From the NCBI GenBank assembly GCA_937873315.1, contig CALMQX010000033.1:304795-368794 (forward strand): 64,000 nucleotides of DNA, read 5' to 3'. The translations under genes were made by a program, and so were the position numbers. Positions 34,844-44,161 of this stretch are shown piece after piece. The notes below the pieces were generated by a model. The model saw only the letters and a list, made by a program, of their open reading frames with translations. It was not told where the DNA came from and ran no database searches. Source of the DNA: an uncultured Nostocoides sp. GTDB lineage: Bacteria > Actinomycetota > Actinomycetes > Actinomycetales > Dermatophilaceae. The number at the start of each line of letters is the position of its first letter. Position 1 is the first letter of the stretch.

Positions 34844-35988
34844 AGGGCCTCGACCGAGAGAATGGTGGGCAGGTGACGGGCCACCTCGCGCCAGGTCTCC
34901 CCCTCATCGAGGCTGGCGAAGACGGACCCGCTGTTAGTGCCGAAGTAGACCCCGACGTCCGCACGACGGTCGGTAGCCATGCCCTGGCGAAGGACCGTGA
35001 AATAGCAGGCTTCTTGCGGGAGCCCCTCGCGACGCGCCTCCCAGGTGGTGCCTCCGTCACGTGAACGCCACACGGCGGCAGCGGCATTGGGTGGGAATCG
35101 GCCCTGGGTGTCGCCATTGAGCGGGATCGTCCAGAGCGTCTGACCATCGCGCGGATGAACCCGGATCGGGAAGCCGAAAGTCGAGGGCAGCCCCTCGGTG
35201 ATGCTGGTCCAGGTCTGGCCACCATCGGCAGAGCGCCAGACGCCATAGTGGTTCTGCTGATACAGCACGTCTTCAGAGCCGTCGGCGCGCACGATGTTGT
35301 GGACACAGTGGCCAATCTGGCCATCGGCGGGGCCCGCGGGGTGGCCCTCGGCACGGCCGTCCGGATCATCGGCAAGGTCATTGCGACGCTCCCAGGTCGC
35401 TCCCCCGTCCTTGCTGGCGAAGACACCCGCCGCGGAAATGCCGATCCAGAGCTTCTCGGGGTCCGCGGGGTCGCTGATGATCGTGTGCAGGACCAGGCCC
35501 GCGGCCCCGGGATTCCATTCCCCCGCGCTGGGGTGGTCGGTCAGCCCCGGGACCAGTTCCCAGGTCTCGCCGTCGTCATCACTGACCAAGAGCATGGCCG
35601 GCTTGGTGCCGGCATACACCCGCTCGCCCACGCGACCGATCGACCAGACCTGGCCGAATTGGGTGCCAAAGGGCGGGTCCCAGGGCGCCCACCCGATCAT
35701 CTCGGCGAATCCCGCATCATTGGCGGCCCATTCATCGGCCTTGCCCGAGGTGAGCCGGGCACAGGACCAGGTGTGCCCATGGTCGGTGGAGCGCCACACT
35801 CCGGCTCCGGACCATTCGCCGCCTCCGCCGGCCCACATCGTGCCGGTGTCCGGGTCCCCCACGACGTGATTGATCGGCCAGCCGTCGCAGTAGGGGCCGC
35901 GCACGGACCAATCCGCGCGATCGGCGCTCCCGTCCAGGATGAAGGCGCCCTTGGTGGTGCCGATGAGCAAACGAGGTACGTCGGTCAT
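34840..35988 (-). CDS. BNR-repeat / VPS10-like beta-propeller protein
   Basis: A 382-aa cytoplasmic beta-propeller. At least five Asp-box (BNR) repeats are visible: STDHGHTW, SDDDGETW, SKDGGATW, SADGGQTW, SRDGGTTW, SLDEGETW. No signal peptide and no sialidase catalytic residues that I can identify, so the exo-alpha-sialidase label often given is not supported. AAGGAG precedes the ATG with 7-8 base spacing, which excludes the longer upstream ORF. Confidence 0.85.
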   Translation of the reverse strand: MTDVPRLLIGTTKGAFILDGSADRADWSVRGPYCDGWPINHVVGDPDTGTMWAGGGGEWSGAGVWRSTDHGHTWSCARLTSGKADEWAANDAGFAEMIGWAPWDPPFGTQFGQVWSIGRVGERVYAGTKPAMLLVSDDDGETWELVPGLTDHPSAGEWNPGAAGLVLHTIISDPADPEKLWIGISAAGVFASKDGGATWERRNDLADDPDGRAEGHPAGPADGQIGHCVHNIVRADGSEDVLYQQNHYGVWRSADGGQTWTSITEGLPSTFGFPIRVHPRDGQTLWTIPLNGDTQGRFPPNAAAAVWRSRDGGTTWEARREGLPQEACYFTVLRQGMATDRRADVGVYFGTNSGSVFASLDEGETWREVARHLPTILSVEAL

Positions 35989-36042
35989 GGTCGGCTCCTT
36001 GGTCGAGGTGTGGCCCTGGTCCAGAGTAACCCGGCGCCACCG

Positions 36043-36048
36043 TACGCT
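36043..36048 (+). promoter_or_regulatory. -10 element, leaderless promoter of the GNAT gene
   Basis: TACGCT, 7 bases before ATG at 36056; the 67-base divergent gap also holds the ribosome site of the BNR gene. Confidence 0.5.
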
Positions 36049-36055
36049 TGCGGGC

Positions 36056-36520
36056 ATGAGCATCGCCATCCGCCGAGCCGCTCCGCAGGACGCCACGGTG
36101 ATCTCGGGGCATCGGGATGCGATGTTTGTCGAGATGGGAACCGCTCAGGAAGTAGTGGCGGCGGCGAGCGGACCAGCGCTGGCGTGGATCGCGGCAGCGC
36201 TTCGTGATGGGCGATATGTCGGGCTGCTGGCCTCCCCAGCGGGCGAGCAGGTCGTCCTCGGCGGCGTAGGTGTCTGCTGGTTGGACCTGCCCCCCAATAC
36301 GCACACCACGGTGGACCGGCGGGCGTATCTGCTGAATATGTACGTCTCGCCCGAGTTTCGGGGACGCGGACTTGCGCGCCGGCTGGTGGACGAGGCCCTG
36401 GAGGTATGCCGCGAATCGGGAGTGACCGCGGTGTCCTTGCATGCCTCGGACGCGGGCCGACCGCTCTACGAGCGCCTGGGCTTCGTGGCAACCAATGAGA
36501 TGCGCCTGACCCTGGACTGA
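36056..36520 (+). CDS. GNAT family N-acetyltransferase
   Basis: A 154-aa acetyltransferase. Acetyl-CoA loop is VSPEFRGRGLARRLV (Q/RxxGxG/A form) near residue 100-114, followed by VSLHASDAGRPLYERLGF. Transfers acetyl from acetyl-CoA to an amine; substrate unknown. Convergent with acnA across 213 bases that hold a large inverted repeat. Confidence 0.92.
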   Translation: MSIAIRRAAPQDATVISGHRDAMFVEMGTAQEVVAAASGPALAWIAAALRDGRYVGLLASPAGEQVVLGGVGVCWLDLPPNTHTTVDRRAYLLNMYVSPEFRGRGLARRLVDEALEVCRESGVTAVSLHASDAGRPLYERLGFVATNEMRLTLD

Positions 36521-36547
36521 CCGGCCTCCCACCCACCCCTCGCGCCA

Positions 36548-36638
36548 CACTTTTCCTCTGCTTGGTGAGCTTTCCTGGCGGGCCACACCGTGCGGCATAT
36601 GCCGCGGTCAACTGTGGTGACCAAGCAGAGGAAAAGTG
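36548..36638. repeat. long inverted repeat with palindromic loop
   Basis: Arms 36548-36566 (CACTTTTCCTCTGCTTGGT) and 36620-36638 are exact 19-bp inverse complements, with weaker C-rich/G-rich pairing continuing outward to about 36530 and 36652. The 53-base loop contains a perfect 14-bp palindrome GCGGCATATGCCGC at 36592-36605. Lies between convergent genes, so it may terminate both, or be a small mobile-element remnant. Nothing else is seen in 36521-36733. Confidence 0.85.
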
Positions 36639-36733
36639 GGGCGGGTGGGGCGACGGAGGCGGCGATACCCATGCAGCGCGGCCCCCACCAGGTGGTGAGG
36701 GCCGCGCTGACGTGGCTCGCGGATGCCGCTAGC

Positions 36734-39400
36734 TCAGGACACCAGCGAACGCAGGACGTACTGCAGGATGCCGCCATTGCGGTAGTAGTCCGCCTCGCCC
36801 GGAGTGTCGATCCGCACGATCGCGTCGAACTCGATGGGCCCTTCGGCACCCTCGGCGCGCACCCGCACCGTCTTGGGCGTCGACCCAGAGTTGAGCTCCT
36901 CAACGCCGGTGATCGAGTAGGTCTCCTCGCCGGTCAGGCCGAGCAACTCGGCATTCTTGCCGGCCGGGTACTGCAGCGGCAGCACGCCCATACCGATGAG
37001 ATTCGATCGGTGAATGCGCTCGTATGACTCGGCGATGACCGCGCGGACTCCGAGCAGCGCCGTGCCCTTGGCCGCCCAGTCCCGCGAGGATCCGGAGCCA
37101 TACTCCTTGCCCGCCAGCACGACCAGCGGAACCTGCGCCGACTGGTATGCCGCGGACGCGTCGTAGATCGTCGTCTGCGGCGCCCCATCCTGAAGGAAGT
37201 TGCGAGTGAAGCCACCCTCAACCCCGTCCAGGAGCTGGTTGCGCAAGCGAATGTTCGCAAACGTGCCGCGGATCATCACCTCGTGGTTGCCACGCCGAGA
37301 ACCATAGGAGTTGAAGTCCTTGGGTGCGACGCCATGCTCGGCCAGGTAGCGGCCCGCGGGCGAGTCCGCCTTGATTGACCCGGCAGGGCTGATGTGGTCG
37401 GTGGTGACCGAGTCGCCGAGCTTGGCGAGCACCCGGGCCCCGTTGATATCGGTCACCGGAGTGAGGCTCATAGCCATGCCGTCGAAGTACGTGGGCTTGC
37501 GGACATACGTCGATGAGGGGTCCCACTCGAAGGTTGACCCGGTCGGGGTCGGCAGCGACTGCCACCGCTCATCCCCCGCGAAAACATCCGCGTAGTCCTT
37601 CTCGAAGAGATCGCGCGTGATCGCGGACGCAATCGTCGACTCCACCGCGTCGGGCGACGGCCAGATGTCCCGCAGGAAGATCGCCACCCCGTCTGCGTCG
37701 AAGCCCAGCGGCTCGACATCGAAGTCGAAGTCCATCGTGCCGGCCAAGGCATAGGCGATCACCAGCGGCGGCGAGGCGAGGTAGTTCATCTTCACGTCCG
37801 GGTTGATCCGGCCCTCGAAGTTGCGGTTACCCGAGAGCACCGCCGACACCGCCAGGTCGCGCCGCTGAATCGCCGCCGAGACCTCCTCGGGTAGCGGGCC
37901 CGAGTTCCCGATGCAGGTCGCACAGCCATAGCCCACGAGGTTGAACCCGAGCTTGTCGAGGTAGGGCCACAGTCCGGCCGCCTCGTAGTACCCAGTGACG
38001 ACCTTGGAGCCCGGAGCCATCGAGGTCTTGACCCACGGCTTGACCGACAGTCCGCGCTCCACGGCATTCTTGGCCAGCATGGCGGCGGCCATCATCACCG
38101 AGGGGTTTGAGGTGTTCGTGCAGGAGGTGATCGAGGCGATCACGACCGCACCATCCTTGAGCAGGTATGCCGCACGCTCGCCCTCCGCACTCACCTCCTC
38201 CTCACGCAGGTTGCCCTCAACGCCGTAGTTCTTGACGTCGAGCGAGAACTGCTGCTTGGACTCGGAAAGCACAATGCGGTCCTGCGGGCGCTTGGGCCCG
38301 GCAATGGATGGCACCACGGTGGATAGGTCGAGCTCGAGCTTCTCGGAGAAGCGCGGCTCGGCGGCCGGGTCGAGCCACATGCCCTGCGCCTTCGCGTACG
38401 CCTCCACGAGCGCCAGAGTCTCCTCGTCACGCCCGGTGAGCCGTAGGTAGTCCAGCGTGATCGAGTCGATCGGGAAGATCGCACAGGTCGAGCCGAACTC
38501 CGGGCTCATGTTGCCGATGGTGGCGCGGTTCGCCAGCGGCAGCGCCGCGACCCCCTCGCCGTAGAACTCGACGAATTTGCCGACGACCCCGTGCCGACGC
38601 AGCAGGTCGGTGATGGTGAGCACGACATCGGTCGCGGTCACGCCGGGCTTCATCGAGCCGGTGAGCTTGAAGCCGACCACCCGCGGGATGAGCATCGAGA
38701 CGGGCTGGCCGAGCATGGCCGCCTCGGCCTCGATGCCGCCCACACCCCAGCCCAGCACGCCCAGGCCATTGACCATGGTCGTGTGCGAGTCGGTGCCGAC
38801 GCAGGTGTCCGGGTACGCGATGCCATCGCGAACCATGGTCACCCGGGCCAGCCGCTCGATGTTGACCTGGTGGACGATGCCCGTGCCCGGAGGGACGACC
38901 TTGAAGTCATCGAAGGCCGTTTGGCCCCAACGCAGGAACTGGTAGCGCTCACGGTTGCGCTCGTACTCGATCTCGACATTGCGCTCGAAAGCATCGGCGC
39001 GGCCGAAGACGTCGATCTGCACGGAGTGGTCGATGACCAACTCGGCCGGCGAGAGCGGGTTGATCTTGGTGGGGTCTCCGCCGAGGTCGGCGACCGCTTC
39101 ACGCATGGTGGCCAGGTCGACGACGCAGGGCACGCCGGTGAAGTCCTGCATGATCACCCGCGCCGGGGTGAACTGGATCTCGGTGTCCGGCTCGGCCTTC
39201 TCATCCCAGGAACCGAGCGCCCGGATGTGGTCGGCGGTGATATTCGCGCCGTCCTCGGTGCGCAAGAGGTTCTCGAGGAGCACCTTGAGGCTGTATGGCA
39301 GCGAGTCGCTGCCCGCCACCGCCCCAATCCGGTAGATCTCGTAGGCCTTCTCCCCCACACTCAGGGTGTCGCGGGCGCCGAAACTGTTGGTGCTGGCCAC
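36734..39400 (-). CDS. acnA: aconitate hydratase A
   Basis: An 888-aa TCA-cycle enzyme isomerising citrate and isocitrate through cis-aconitate. The [4Fe-4S] ligands are Cys in [11 protein letters not shown] (about 431) and two in [12 protein letters not shown] (about 494 and 497). The swivel domain with [14 protein letters not shown] and SHRSN-like [11 protein letters not shown] are present. Like other AcnA/IRP-type proteins it may also bind RNA when apo (family knowledge). GTG start with AAGGAG 6 bases upstream. A perfect 20-bp palindrome precedes it. Confidence 0.97.
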   Translation of the reverse strand: MASTNSFGARDTLSVGEKAYEIYRIGAVAGSDSLPYSLKVLLENLLRTEDGANITADHIRALGSWDEKAEPDTEIQFTPARVIMQDFTGVPCVVDLATMREAVADLGGDPTKINPLSPAELVIDHSVQIDVFGRADAFERNVEIEYERNRERYQFLRWGQTAFDDFKVVPPGTGIVHQVNIERLARVTMVRDGIAYPDTCVGTDSHTTMVNGLGVLGWGVGGIEAEAAMLGQPVSMLIPRVVGFKLTGSMKPGVTATDVVLTITDLLRRHGVVGKFVEFYGEGVAALPLANRATIGNMSPEFGSTCAIFPIDSITLDYLRLTGRDEETLALVEAYAKAQGMWLDPAAEPRFSEKLELDLSTVVPSIAGPKRPQDRIVLSESKQQFSLDVKNYGVEGNLREEEVSAEGERAAYLLKDGAVVIASITSCTNTSNPSVMMAAAMLAKNAVERGLSVKPWVKTSMAPGSKVVTGYYEAAGLWPYLDKLGFNLVGYGCATCIGNSGPLPEEVSAAIQRRDLAVSAVLSGNRNFEGRINPDVKMNYLASPPLVIAYALAGTMDFDFDVEPLGFDADGVAIFLRDIWPSPDAVESTIASAITRDLFEKDYADVFAGDERWQSLPTPTGSTFEWDPSSTYVRKPTYFDGMAMSLTPVTDINGARVLAKLGDSVTTDHISPAGSIKADSPAGRYLAEHGVAPKDFNSYGSRRGNHEVMIRGTFANIRLRNQLLDGVEGGFTRNFLQDGAPQTTIYDASAAYQSAQVPLVVLAGKEYGSGSSRDWAAKGTALLGVRAVIAESYERIHRSNLIGMGVLPLQYPAGKNAELLGLTGEETYSITGVEELNSGSTPKTVRVRAEGAEGPIEFDAIVRIDTPGEADYYRNGGILQYVLRSLVS

Positions 39401-39417
39401 TCAGGGCTCCTTCCGAA

Positions 39418-39437
39418 ATATCTTGACGTCAAGATAT
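39418..39437. promoter_or_regulatory. perfect 20-bp palindrome upstream of acnA
   Basis: ATATCTTGACGTCAAGATAT, centred 27 bases before the acnA GTG. On the minus strand it directly follows TAGATA, a possible -10, so a bound protein would block elongation or initiation. The regulator is not in the window. Confidence 0.7.
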
Positions 39438-39467
39438 CTAACCATATGCCGCAAAGGTACGTCGAGC

Positions 39468-40742
39468 CTATGCCCGCCTGGTGAACAGCGCGATGGTCTC
39501 GAAGTGGTGGGTCATCGGGAAGGCGTCAAATGCCTGCACTTCACCGAGTTCGTACCCCTGGTCCAAGAGGTAGGCCGCATCCCGAGCCAAGGCCGCAGGA
39601 TCGCAGGCCACATAGGCGATCGCGCGTGGTCGGAGGCCGGCGATGACGCGGCATACCGACTGACCGGCCCCCGAGCGGGGTGGATCGAGCACGACGAGAT
39701 CGGCCGACTCAGGCAGCAGCGGCGAGCGCCTGAGCTTTCGGGGTCTACTGGTCCGCTGACCGGCCGCACCTCGCCGCTTGGGTCGCGGCACGCCAAACAG
39801 GTCATCGACGCGGCCCTGGATAACCAGGGCATTCCGGTAGGCCGCCAGGTTGCCTCGAGCGTGTCGGCACGCGTCAGCATCACTCTCCACCGCAATGACC
39901 TGGCCCAGCGGGGTGACCGCGTCGGCGAGGAAGGCAGCAAAGAGCCCCACGCCGGCATACAGATCCAGCACCCGGTCTCCCGGCTGCGGGTTGAGCATGC
40001 GTAGGACGGATGCGACGAAGGCCGGCGGCGCCCCCGGATGCACTTGCCAAAAGCCCCGCGCCGAGACATGGAAATCCAGCGAGCGGCCATCGATCTCGAC
40101 TCGCTCCGTCACCACCGGGGCGGCCGCGGCCACGGGGGTCGGCACGACCGTTCGCGGGCCAACGCTCGGGACGATCACATCGACGGCGGTGGTATCCCGC
40201 CACGTCCGATCCAGGACATCCTCACCTTGCGCCCCCGGCACCCCCAGGAGGCAGCATTCGATCTCAACGAGTTCGTGCGAGCGCGCCCGGCGCAGTCCAG
40301 CTCGCCCCTGCGCGGACACCGCAAACTCCACGCGGGTCCGGGTACCCAGGCCGTCCGGCTGCGCGCCCGGTAGCTCTTGGACCGGGACGCTGATCTCCCG
40401 GCGGGTCAGGCGGGCGAACTGCTCGGCCAACACTGCGGCCTTGAGCTCTCGTTGGTAGCCCAGCGCGGCGTGCTGCAGGTCGCAACCGCCACAACCACCG
40501 GGCGCCGAGTACTGACAGGGTGGCTCAACCCGGTGTGGTGAGGCCGCCCGGACGGCGGTCGCGTCCGAACGCACGAAGCGACCGCCCGAGCCGAGTTCGG
40601 TGACGATGACCTGGACCTTCTCTCCGGGTAGCCCGCCGGCCACGAAGACGACCTGACCGTCGTGCCGAGCCACACCCAGGCCACCGTGGGCAAACCCGGT
40701 GACCTCGACCTCAAAGGTCTCGCCGACCTCAGCCATCGCCAT
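39468..40742 (-). CDS. class I SAM-dependent RNA methyltransferase with TRAM domain
   Basis: A 424-aa RlmD/TrmA-type m5U methyltransferase. N-terminal TRAM (about 8-65), a Cys cluster CQYSAPGGCGGCD suggesting a [4Fe-4S] site, SAM motif VLDLYAGVGLFAAFLAD, LDPPRSGAG, and catalytic Cys in VACDPA. It probably methylates a uridine in rRNA or tRNA. The start overlaps the end of the KimA-like gene by 14 bases (8 if the second ATG is used). Same neighbour as Rv2689c-Rv2690c in M. tuberculosis. Confidence 0.92.
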   Translation of the reverse strand: MAMAEVGETFEVEVTGFAHGGLGVARHDGQVVFVAGGLPGEKVQVIVTELGSGGRFVRSDATAVRAASPHRVEPPCQYSAPGGCGGCDLQHAALGYQRELKAAVLAEQFARLTRREISVPVQELPGAQPDGLGTRTRVEFAVSAQGRAGLRRARSHELVEIECCLLGVPGAQGEDVLDRTWRDTTAVDVIVPSVGPRTVVPTPVAAAAPVVTERVEIDGRSLDFHVSARGFWQVHPGAPPAFVASVLRMLNPQPGDRVLDLYAGVGLFAAFLADAVTPLGQVIAVESDADACRHARGNLAAYRNALVIQGRVDDLFGVPRPKRRGAAGQRTSRPRKLRRSPLLPESADLVVLDPPRSGAGQSVCRVIAGLRPRAIAYVACDPAALARDAAYLLDQGYELGEVQAFDAFPMTHHFETIALFTRRA

Positions 40743-42744
40743 ACCGCAGTGCCGAGGGCACCGGGCGCTCCTCGTCGAGTTTCTCGGCCATCCCCTCGGA
40801 GGAGGCCAACTGCCAGGGCACCGAGGAGACCATCACCCCGGAGGTGAAGAGCAGCCGCGCGCGAATGCGAAGGGCCGACTGGTTGTGCAGCAATTGCTCC
40901 CACCAGCGACCCAAGACGTATTGCGGGATGTACACCACGACGAGATCCCGGGGGTTCCCCGACCGGATCGAACGCACATAGTCCACCACCGGCCGGGTGA
41001 TCTCCCGGTACGGGCTGTCGAGCACCTTGAGTGCCACCGGAATGTCCCGCCGGTCCCACTCGGCCTGCAAGGCGGCAGTCTCCTCCGGGTCGACCATGAC
41101 GGTAATGGCCTCGAGGATGGAGGGGCGGGTGGCCCGGGCGTAGGCCACCGCGCGCAGGGTGGGCTTGTGGATCTTGGAGACCAGGACGATGGCGCGCACC
41201 CGCGAAGGCAGCAACTGGTGCGCGGTATCGGCCTCGCTCACGGCCAACTCGTCGCGGACTCGGTCGTAATGCCGCCGGATGGTGGTCATCATGAAGAAGA
41301 GCACCGCCATGGCGGCGATCGCGTAGCCGGCGCCATGCGCGAACTTGGTGGCCAGCACCACGAGCAGCACCGTCCCGGACATGACGGCACCGATGCCATT
41401 GATGATCCGGCTGCGCTTCATCCGGGCGCGGGCCGCGGGATCCTGCTCAGTGCGGAGGTGCCGATTCCAGTGCCGAATCATGCCGGTCTGACTCAGCGTG
41501 AAGGAGACGAAGACCCCGACGATGTAGAGCTGGATCAGCCGGGTCACCTCGGCGTTGTAGGCCACGATCAGCACGGCCGCCGCGCTGGCGAGGATGAGAA
41601 TGCCATTGCTGAAGGCCAGGCGGTCGCCACGGTTATGCAGTTGACGTGGCAGGTATCCGTCCTTGGCCAGGATGGATCCCAAAACCGGGAAGCCATTGAA
41701 TGCCGTATTGGCCGCGAGGATCAGGATCAGGCCGGTGACGACGGAGACGAGCACCACGCCAGCCGAGAAGTTGGAGAAGACCGCCTTGGACACCTGGCCC
41801 ATCACGGTGTCCTGGACGTACCCCTCGCCCACCGGAACACCGTCCTTGGCCAACTGAACCGCGGGCTCCTCGGCATAGTGGATGCCCGTCCAGCGAGCCA
41901 GACTCACCATCGACATGAGCATCGTCACCGAGATTGCGCCCATGAGCAGCAGCGTGGTTGCGGCATTGCGGCTCTTGGGTTTCTTGAAGGCCGGAACCCC
42001 GTTGGAGATCGCTTCGACTCCGGTCAGGGCGGCGCACCCCGACGAGAACGAACGCAGCAGCAGGAACGCCATGGCCAGCCCGCCCAGTGATTCGTAGCCA
42101 GGCTCGGGCAGCAGGGTCAGGCCCGCGCTCTCGGCTGGCGGCAAGGTGCCGGTGAACTGCCGGATGAAACCGTATGCCGCCATCCCCAAGATTGTGGCCA
42201 TGAAGAGGTAGGTGGGAATGGCGAAGGCTGTCCCAGACTCGCGCACACCCCGCAGGTTCATGGCGGTCAGGGCGGCCACGATCACCACCGCGACGATCGC
42301 TTCGTGGCCGCGCACGAAACTGAAGGACGAGGCGGCATTCTGAACGCCCGAGGAGACCGAGACCGCCACCGTGAGGACGTAGTCCACCAGCAGAGCACTT
42401 GCCACGGTGAGGCCGGCCTTGGGGCCCAGGTTGACCGTGGCGACCTCGTAGTCACCGCCGCCGGAGGGGTAGGCGTGCACATTCTGTCGGTAGGACATCA
42501 CCACGACGGCCATGACGACCACCACGGCCAGCGCGATCTTCCAGGACTGCGTCAGAGCCAGGGCGCCCCCGGCCAGCCCGAGCGTCAGCAGGATTTCGTC
42601 GGGCGCGTAGGCAACCGAGGAGAGCGCATCGCTGGCAAAGACTGGCAAGGCGAGCTTCTTGGGCAGCAGGGTCTCGCCGAGACGGTCGCTGCGCATTGCT
42701 CGACCGATGAGAATGCGCTTGAGCAGACGGCCTGAAGTGGACAC
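40729..42744 (-). CDS. APC superfamily transporter of the KimA potassium importer type
   Basis: A 671-aa membrane protein with about 12 hydrophobic segments (about 35-470) and a cytosolic C-terminal USP-like domain (about 480-671). FASDALSSVAYAPDEILL, SYRQNVHAYPSGGGDYEVA and LLVDYVLTVAVSVSSG closely follow what I recall of B. subtilis KimA, a high-affinity K+/H+ symporter controlled by c-di-AMP at its C-terminal domain. An amino-acid permease label is therefore less likely. GTG start is 6 bases after TACAGT; longer upstream sequence is antisense to the RCK gene. Divergent from two TrkA-like genes. Confidence 0.85.
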   Translation of the reverse strand: MSTSGRLLKRILIGRAMRSDRLGETLLPKKLALPVFASDALSSVAYAPDEILLTLGLAGGALALTQSWKIALAVVVVMAVVVMSYRQNVHAYPSGGGDYEVATVNLGPKAGLTVASALLVDYVLTVAVSVSSGVQNAASSFSFVRGHEAIVAVVIVAALTAMNLRGVRESGTAFAIPTYLFMATILGMAAYGFIRQFTGTLPPAESAGLTLLPEPGYESLGGLAMAFLLLRSFSSGCAALTGVEAISNGVPAFKKPKSRNAATTLLLMGAISVTMLMSMVSLARWTGIHYAEEPAVQLAKDGVPVGEGYVQDTVMGQVSKAVFSNFSAGVVLVSVVTGLILILAANTAFNGFPVLGSILAKDGYLPRQLHNRGDRLAFSNGILILASAAAVLIVAYNAEVTRLIQLYIVGVFVSFTLSQTGMIRHWNRHLRTEQDPAARARMKRSRIINGIGAVMSGTVLLVVLATKFAHGAGYAIAAMAVLFFMMTTIRRHYDRVRDELAVSEADTAHQLLPSRVRAIVLVSKIHKPTLRAVAYARATRPSILEAITVMVDPEETAALQAEWDRRDIPVALKVLDSPYREITRPVVDYVRSIRSGNPRDLVVVYIPQYVLGRWWEQLLHNQSALRIRARLLFTSGVMVSSVPWQLASSEGMAEKLDEERPVPSALRYGDG

Positions 42745-42750
42745 CGGATC

Positions 42751-42779
42751 ACTGTATTCCGCACGCCCCGGTGTAGCGT
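42751..42779. promoter_or_regulatory. divergent leaderless promoter pair (KimA-like / TrkA)
   Basis: Minus strand TACAGT (42751-42756) is 6 bases before the transporter GTG; plus strand TAGCGT (42774-42779) is 8 bases before the TrkA GTG. The whole intergenic region is 43 bases, so the two promoters face each other and should influence one another. Confidence 0.6.
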
Positions 42780-42787
42780 CATCAGCC

Positions 42788-43450
42788 GTGCACTTCGTGA
42801 TCATGGGATGCGGCCGGGTGGGTGCCTCTTTGGCACGCGCAGTGGACCGATTAGGACATAGCGTTGCGGTCATCGATCAGGACCCCAGTTCCTTCGACCG
42901 GCTCGGCCCCACGTTCCACGGGCGGATGGTGACGGGTATCGGTTTTGACCGAGACACCCTGACCGAGGCAGGCATCCACGATGCGTATGCCTTCGCGGCC
43001 GTCTCTAGCGGCGACAACTCCAATATCCTCGCCGCCCGTGTGGCCCGGGAGACCTTCGGGGTCGAGCATGTGGTCGCCCGGATCTACGACCCTGGCCGTG
43101 CCGAGATCTACCAGCGGCTCGGAATCCCGACCGTCGCCACCGTGAAGTGGACCAGTGATCAGATGCTGCGTCGTCTGCTCCCGGAAGGCCATGTGCCCGA
43201 GTACGTGGATCCCACGGGCGCCGTCGTGCTCGCGGAAGTCGCCGTTCACACGGCCTGGGTGGGACATCGACTGCAGGACATTGAAGTAGCCACCGGCGGT
43301 CGACTCGCCTTCCTCACTCGCCTCGGCGAGGCCATCCTCCCCCGGCCCGACCACGTCTACCAGGAGGGCGATCTCGTGCATCTGCTCCTCCCGCGGGGCG
43401 CGGTCGATGCCGCCGACCGGGTGCTCGCGACCGAGCCACCCGTCCACTAG
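42788..43450 (+). CDS. TrkA/RCK-type K+ regulatory protein, CeoB-like
   Basis: A 220-aa cytosolic protein. TrkA-N (RCK-N) at about 1-130 with HFVIMGCGRVGASLA nucleotide loop and the acidic VIDQD end of strand 2; TrkA-C at about 140-215. Such subunits bind NAD(H), ATP/ADP or c-di-AMP and gate a potassium channel or transporter. First of two collinear RCK genes; no trkH or ktrB pore gene is in the window. The GTG start is set by the -10 element. Confidence 0.92.
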   Translation: MHFVIMGCGRVGASLARAVDRLGHSVAVIDQDPSSFDRLGPTFHGRMVTGIGFDRDTLTEAGIHDAYAFAAVSSGDNSNILAARVARETFGVEHVVARIYDPGRAEIYQRLGIPTVATVKWTSDQMLRRLLPEGHVPEYVDPTGAVVLAEVAVHTAWVGHRLQDIEVATGGRLAFLTRLGEAILPRPDHVYQEGDLVHLLLPRGAVDAADRVLATEPPVH

Positions 43451-43468
43451 CCACTCCAGGAGCCTGAC

Positions 43469-44158
43469 ATGCATGTCTTCATCGCCGGAGCGGGCAGCGT
43501 CGGCCGGTCCATTGCCCGAGAGCTGATTCGCAATACCCACGCGGTCACGCTGATCGACCGGGACACCAGTGCCGAGCGGATGGCCAAGATTCCCACGGCC
43601 ACCTGGGTGCGGGCAGACGCGTGCGAGCTTGAGGCCCTACGTGACGCTCAACTCGCTACGGCCGACGTCGTGGTGGCGGCCACCGGAGATGACAAGGTCA
43701 ATCTGGTGCTCTCCTTACTGGCCAAGACCGAGTTCGCCGTGGGGCGCACGGTCGCCCGCGTCAACAACCCCAAGAATGAGTGGATGTTCGACGACGCCTG
43801 GGGCGTCGATGTCGCGGTCTCCACGCCTCGGTTGATGACCGCCCTGATCGAGGAAGCGGTCAGCGTTGGCGATCTGGTCCGCATCTTCGAGTTCCAGCAG
43901 GGCCGCGCGATGATGGTCGAGATGACCCTGCCCACCGACAGCCCGTATGCCGGTCGTCGCCTCGGTGACATCAGCTTCCCCCCGGACACGGTCCTGACGG
44001 CGATCATCCGCGACGGCCATCCGATCGAGCCCAGCCGCGATGACGCCCTCGAGGCGCACGATGAACTGCTCTTCCTGACCACCGCTGACGGAGAGGCGGT
44101 CCTCGAAGATCAATTGGCGCCGGGACGCACGCACAAGCGAGACACCCCGGAGAACTAA
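43469..44158 (+). CDS. TrkA/RCK-type K+ regulatory protein, CeoC-like
   Basis: A 229-aa protein with HVFIAGAGSVGRSIA (dinucleotide loop), LIDRD, and a C-terminal TrkA-C domain (about 140-215, SPYAGRRLGDI). AGGAG is 8 bases before the ATG, so unlike its leaderless partner it uses classical initiation. Eighteen bases after the first RCK gene; both should form a heteromeric regulatory ring. Confidence 0.92.
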   Translation: MHVFIAGAGSVGRSIARELIRNTHAVTLIDRDTSAERMAKIPTATWVRADACELEALRDAQLATADVVVAATGDDKVNLVLSLLAKTEFAVGRTVARVNNPKNEWMFDDAWGVDVAVSTPRLMTALIEEAVSVGDLVRIFEFQQGRAMMVEMTLPTDSPYAGRRLGDISFPPDTVLTAIIRDGHPIEPSRDDALEAHDELLFLTTADGEAVLEDQLAPGRTHKRDTPEN

Positions 44159-44161
44159 CGT

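Noticed and set aside
34840..35988. secreted sialidase
   Set aside because: Asp-box repeats alone do not make a sialidase; no signal peptide or catalytic Arg triad/Tyr could be recognised.
40729..42873. start of the KimA-like gene at 42873
   Set aside because: The extra 43 residues are antisense to the RCK gene and of random composition; the GTG at 42744 has a well-spaced -10 element.
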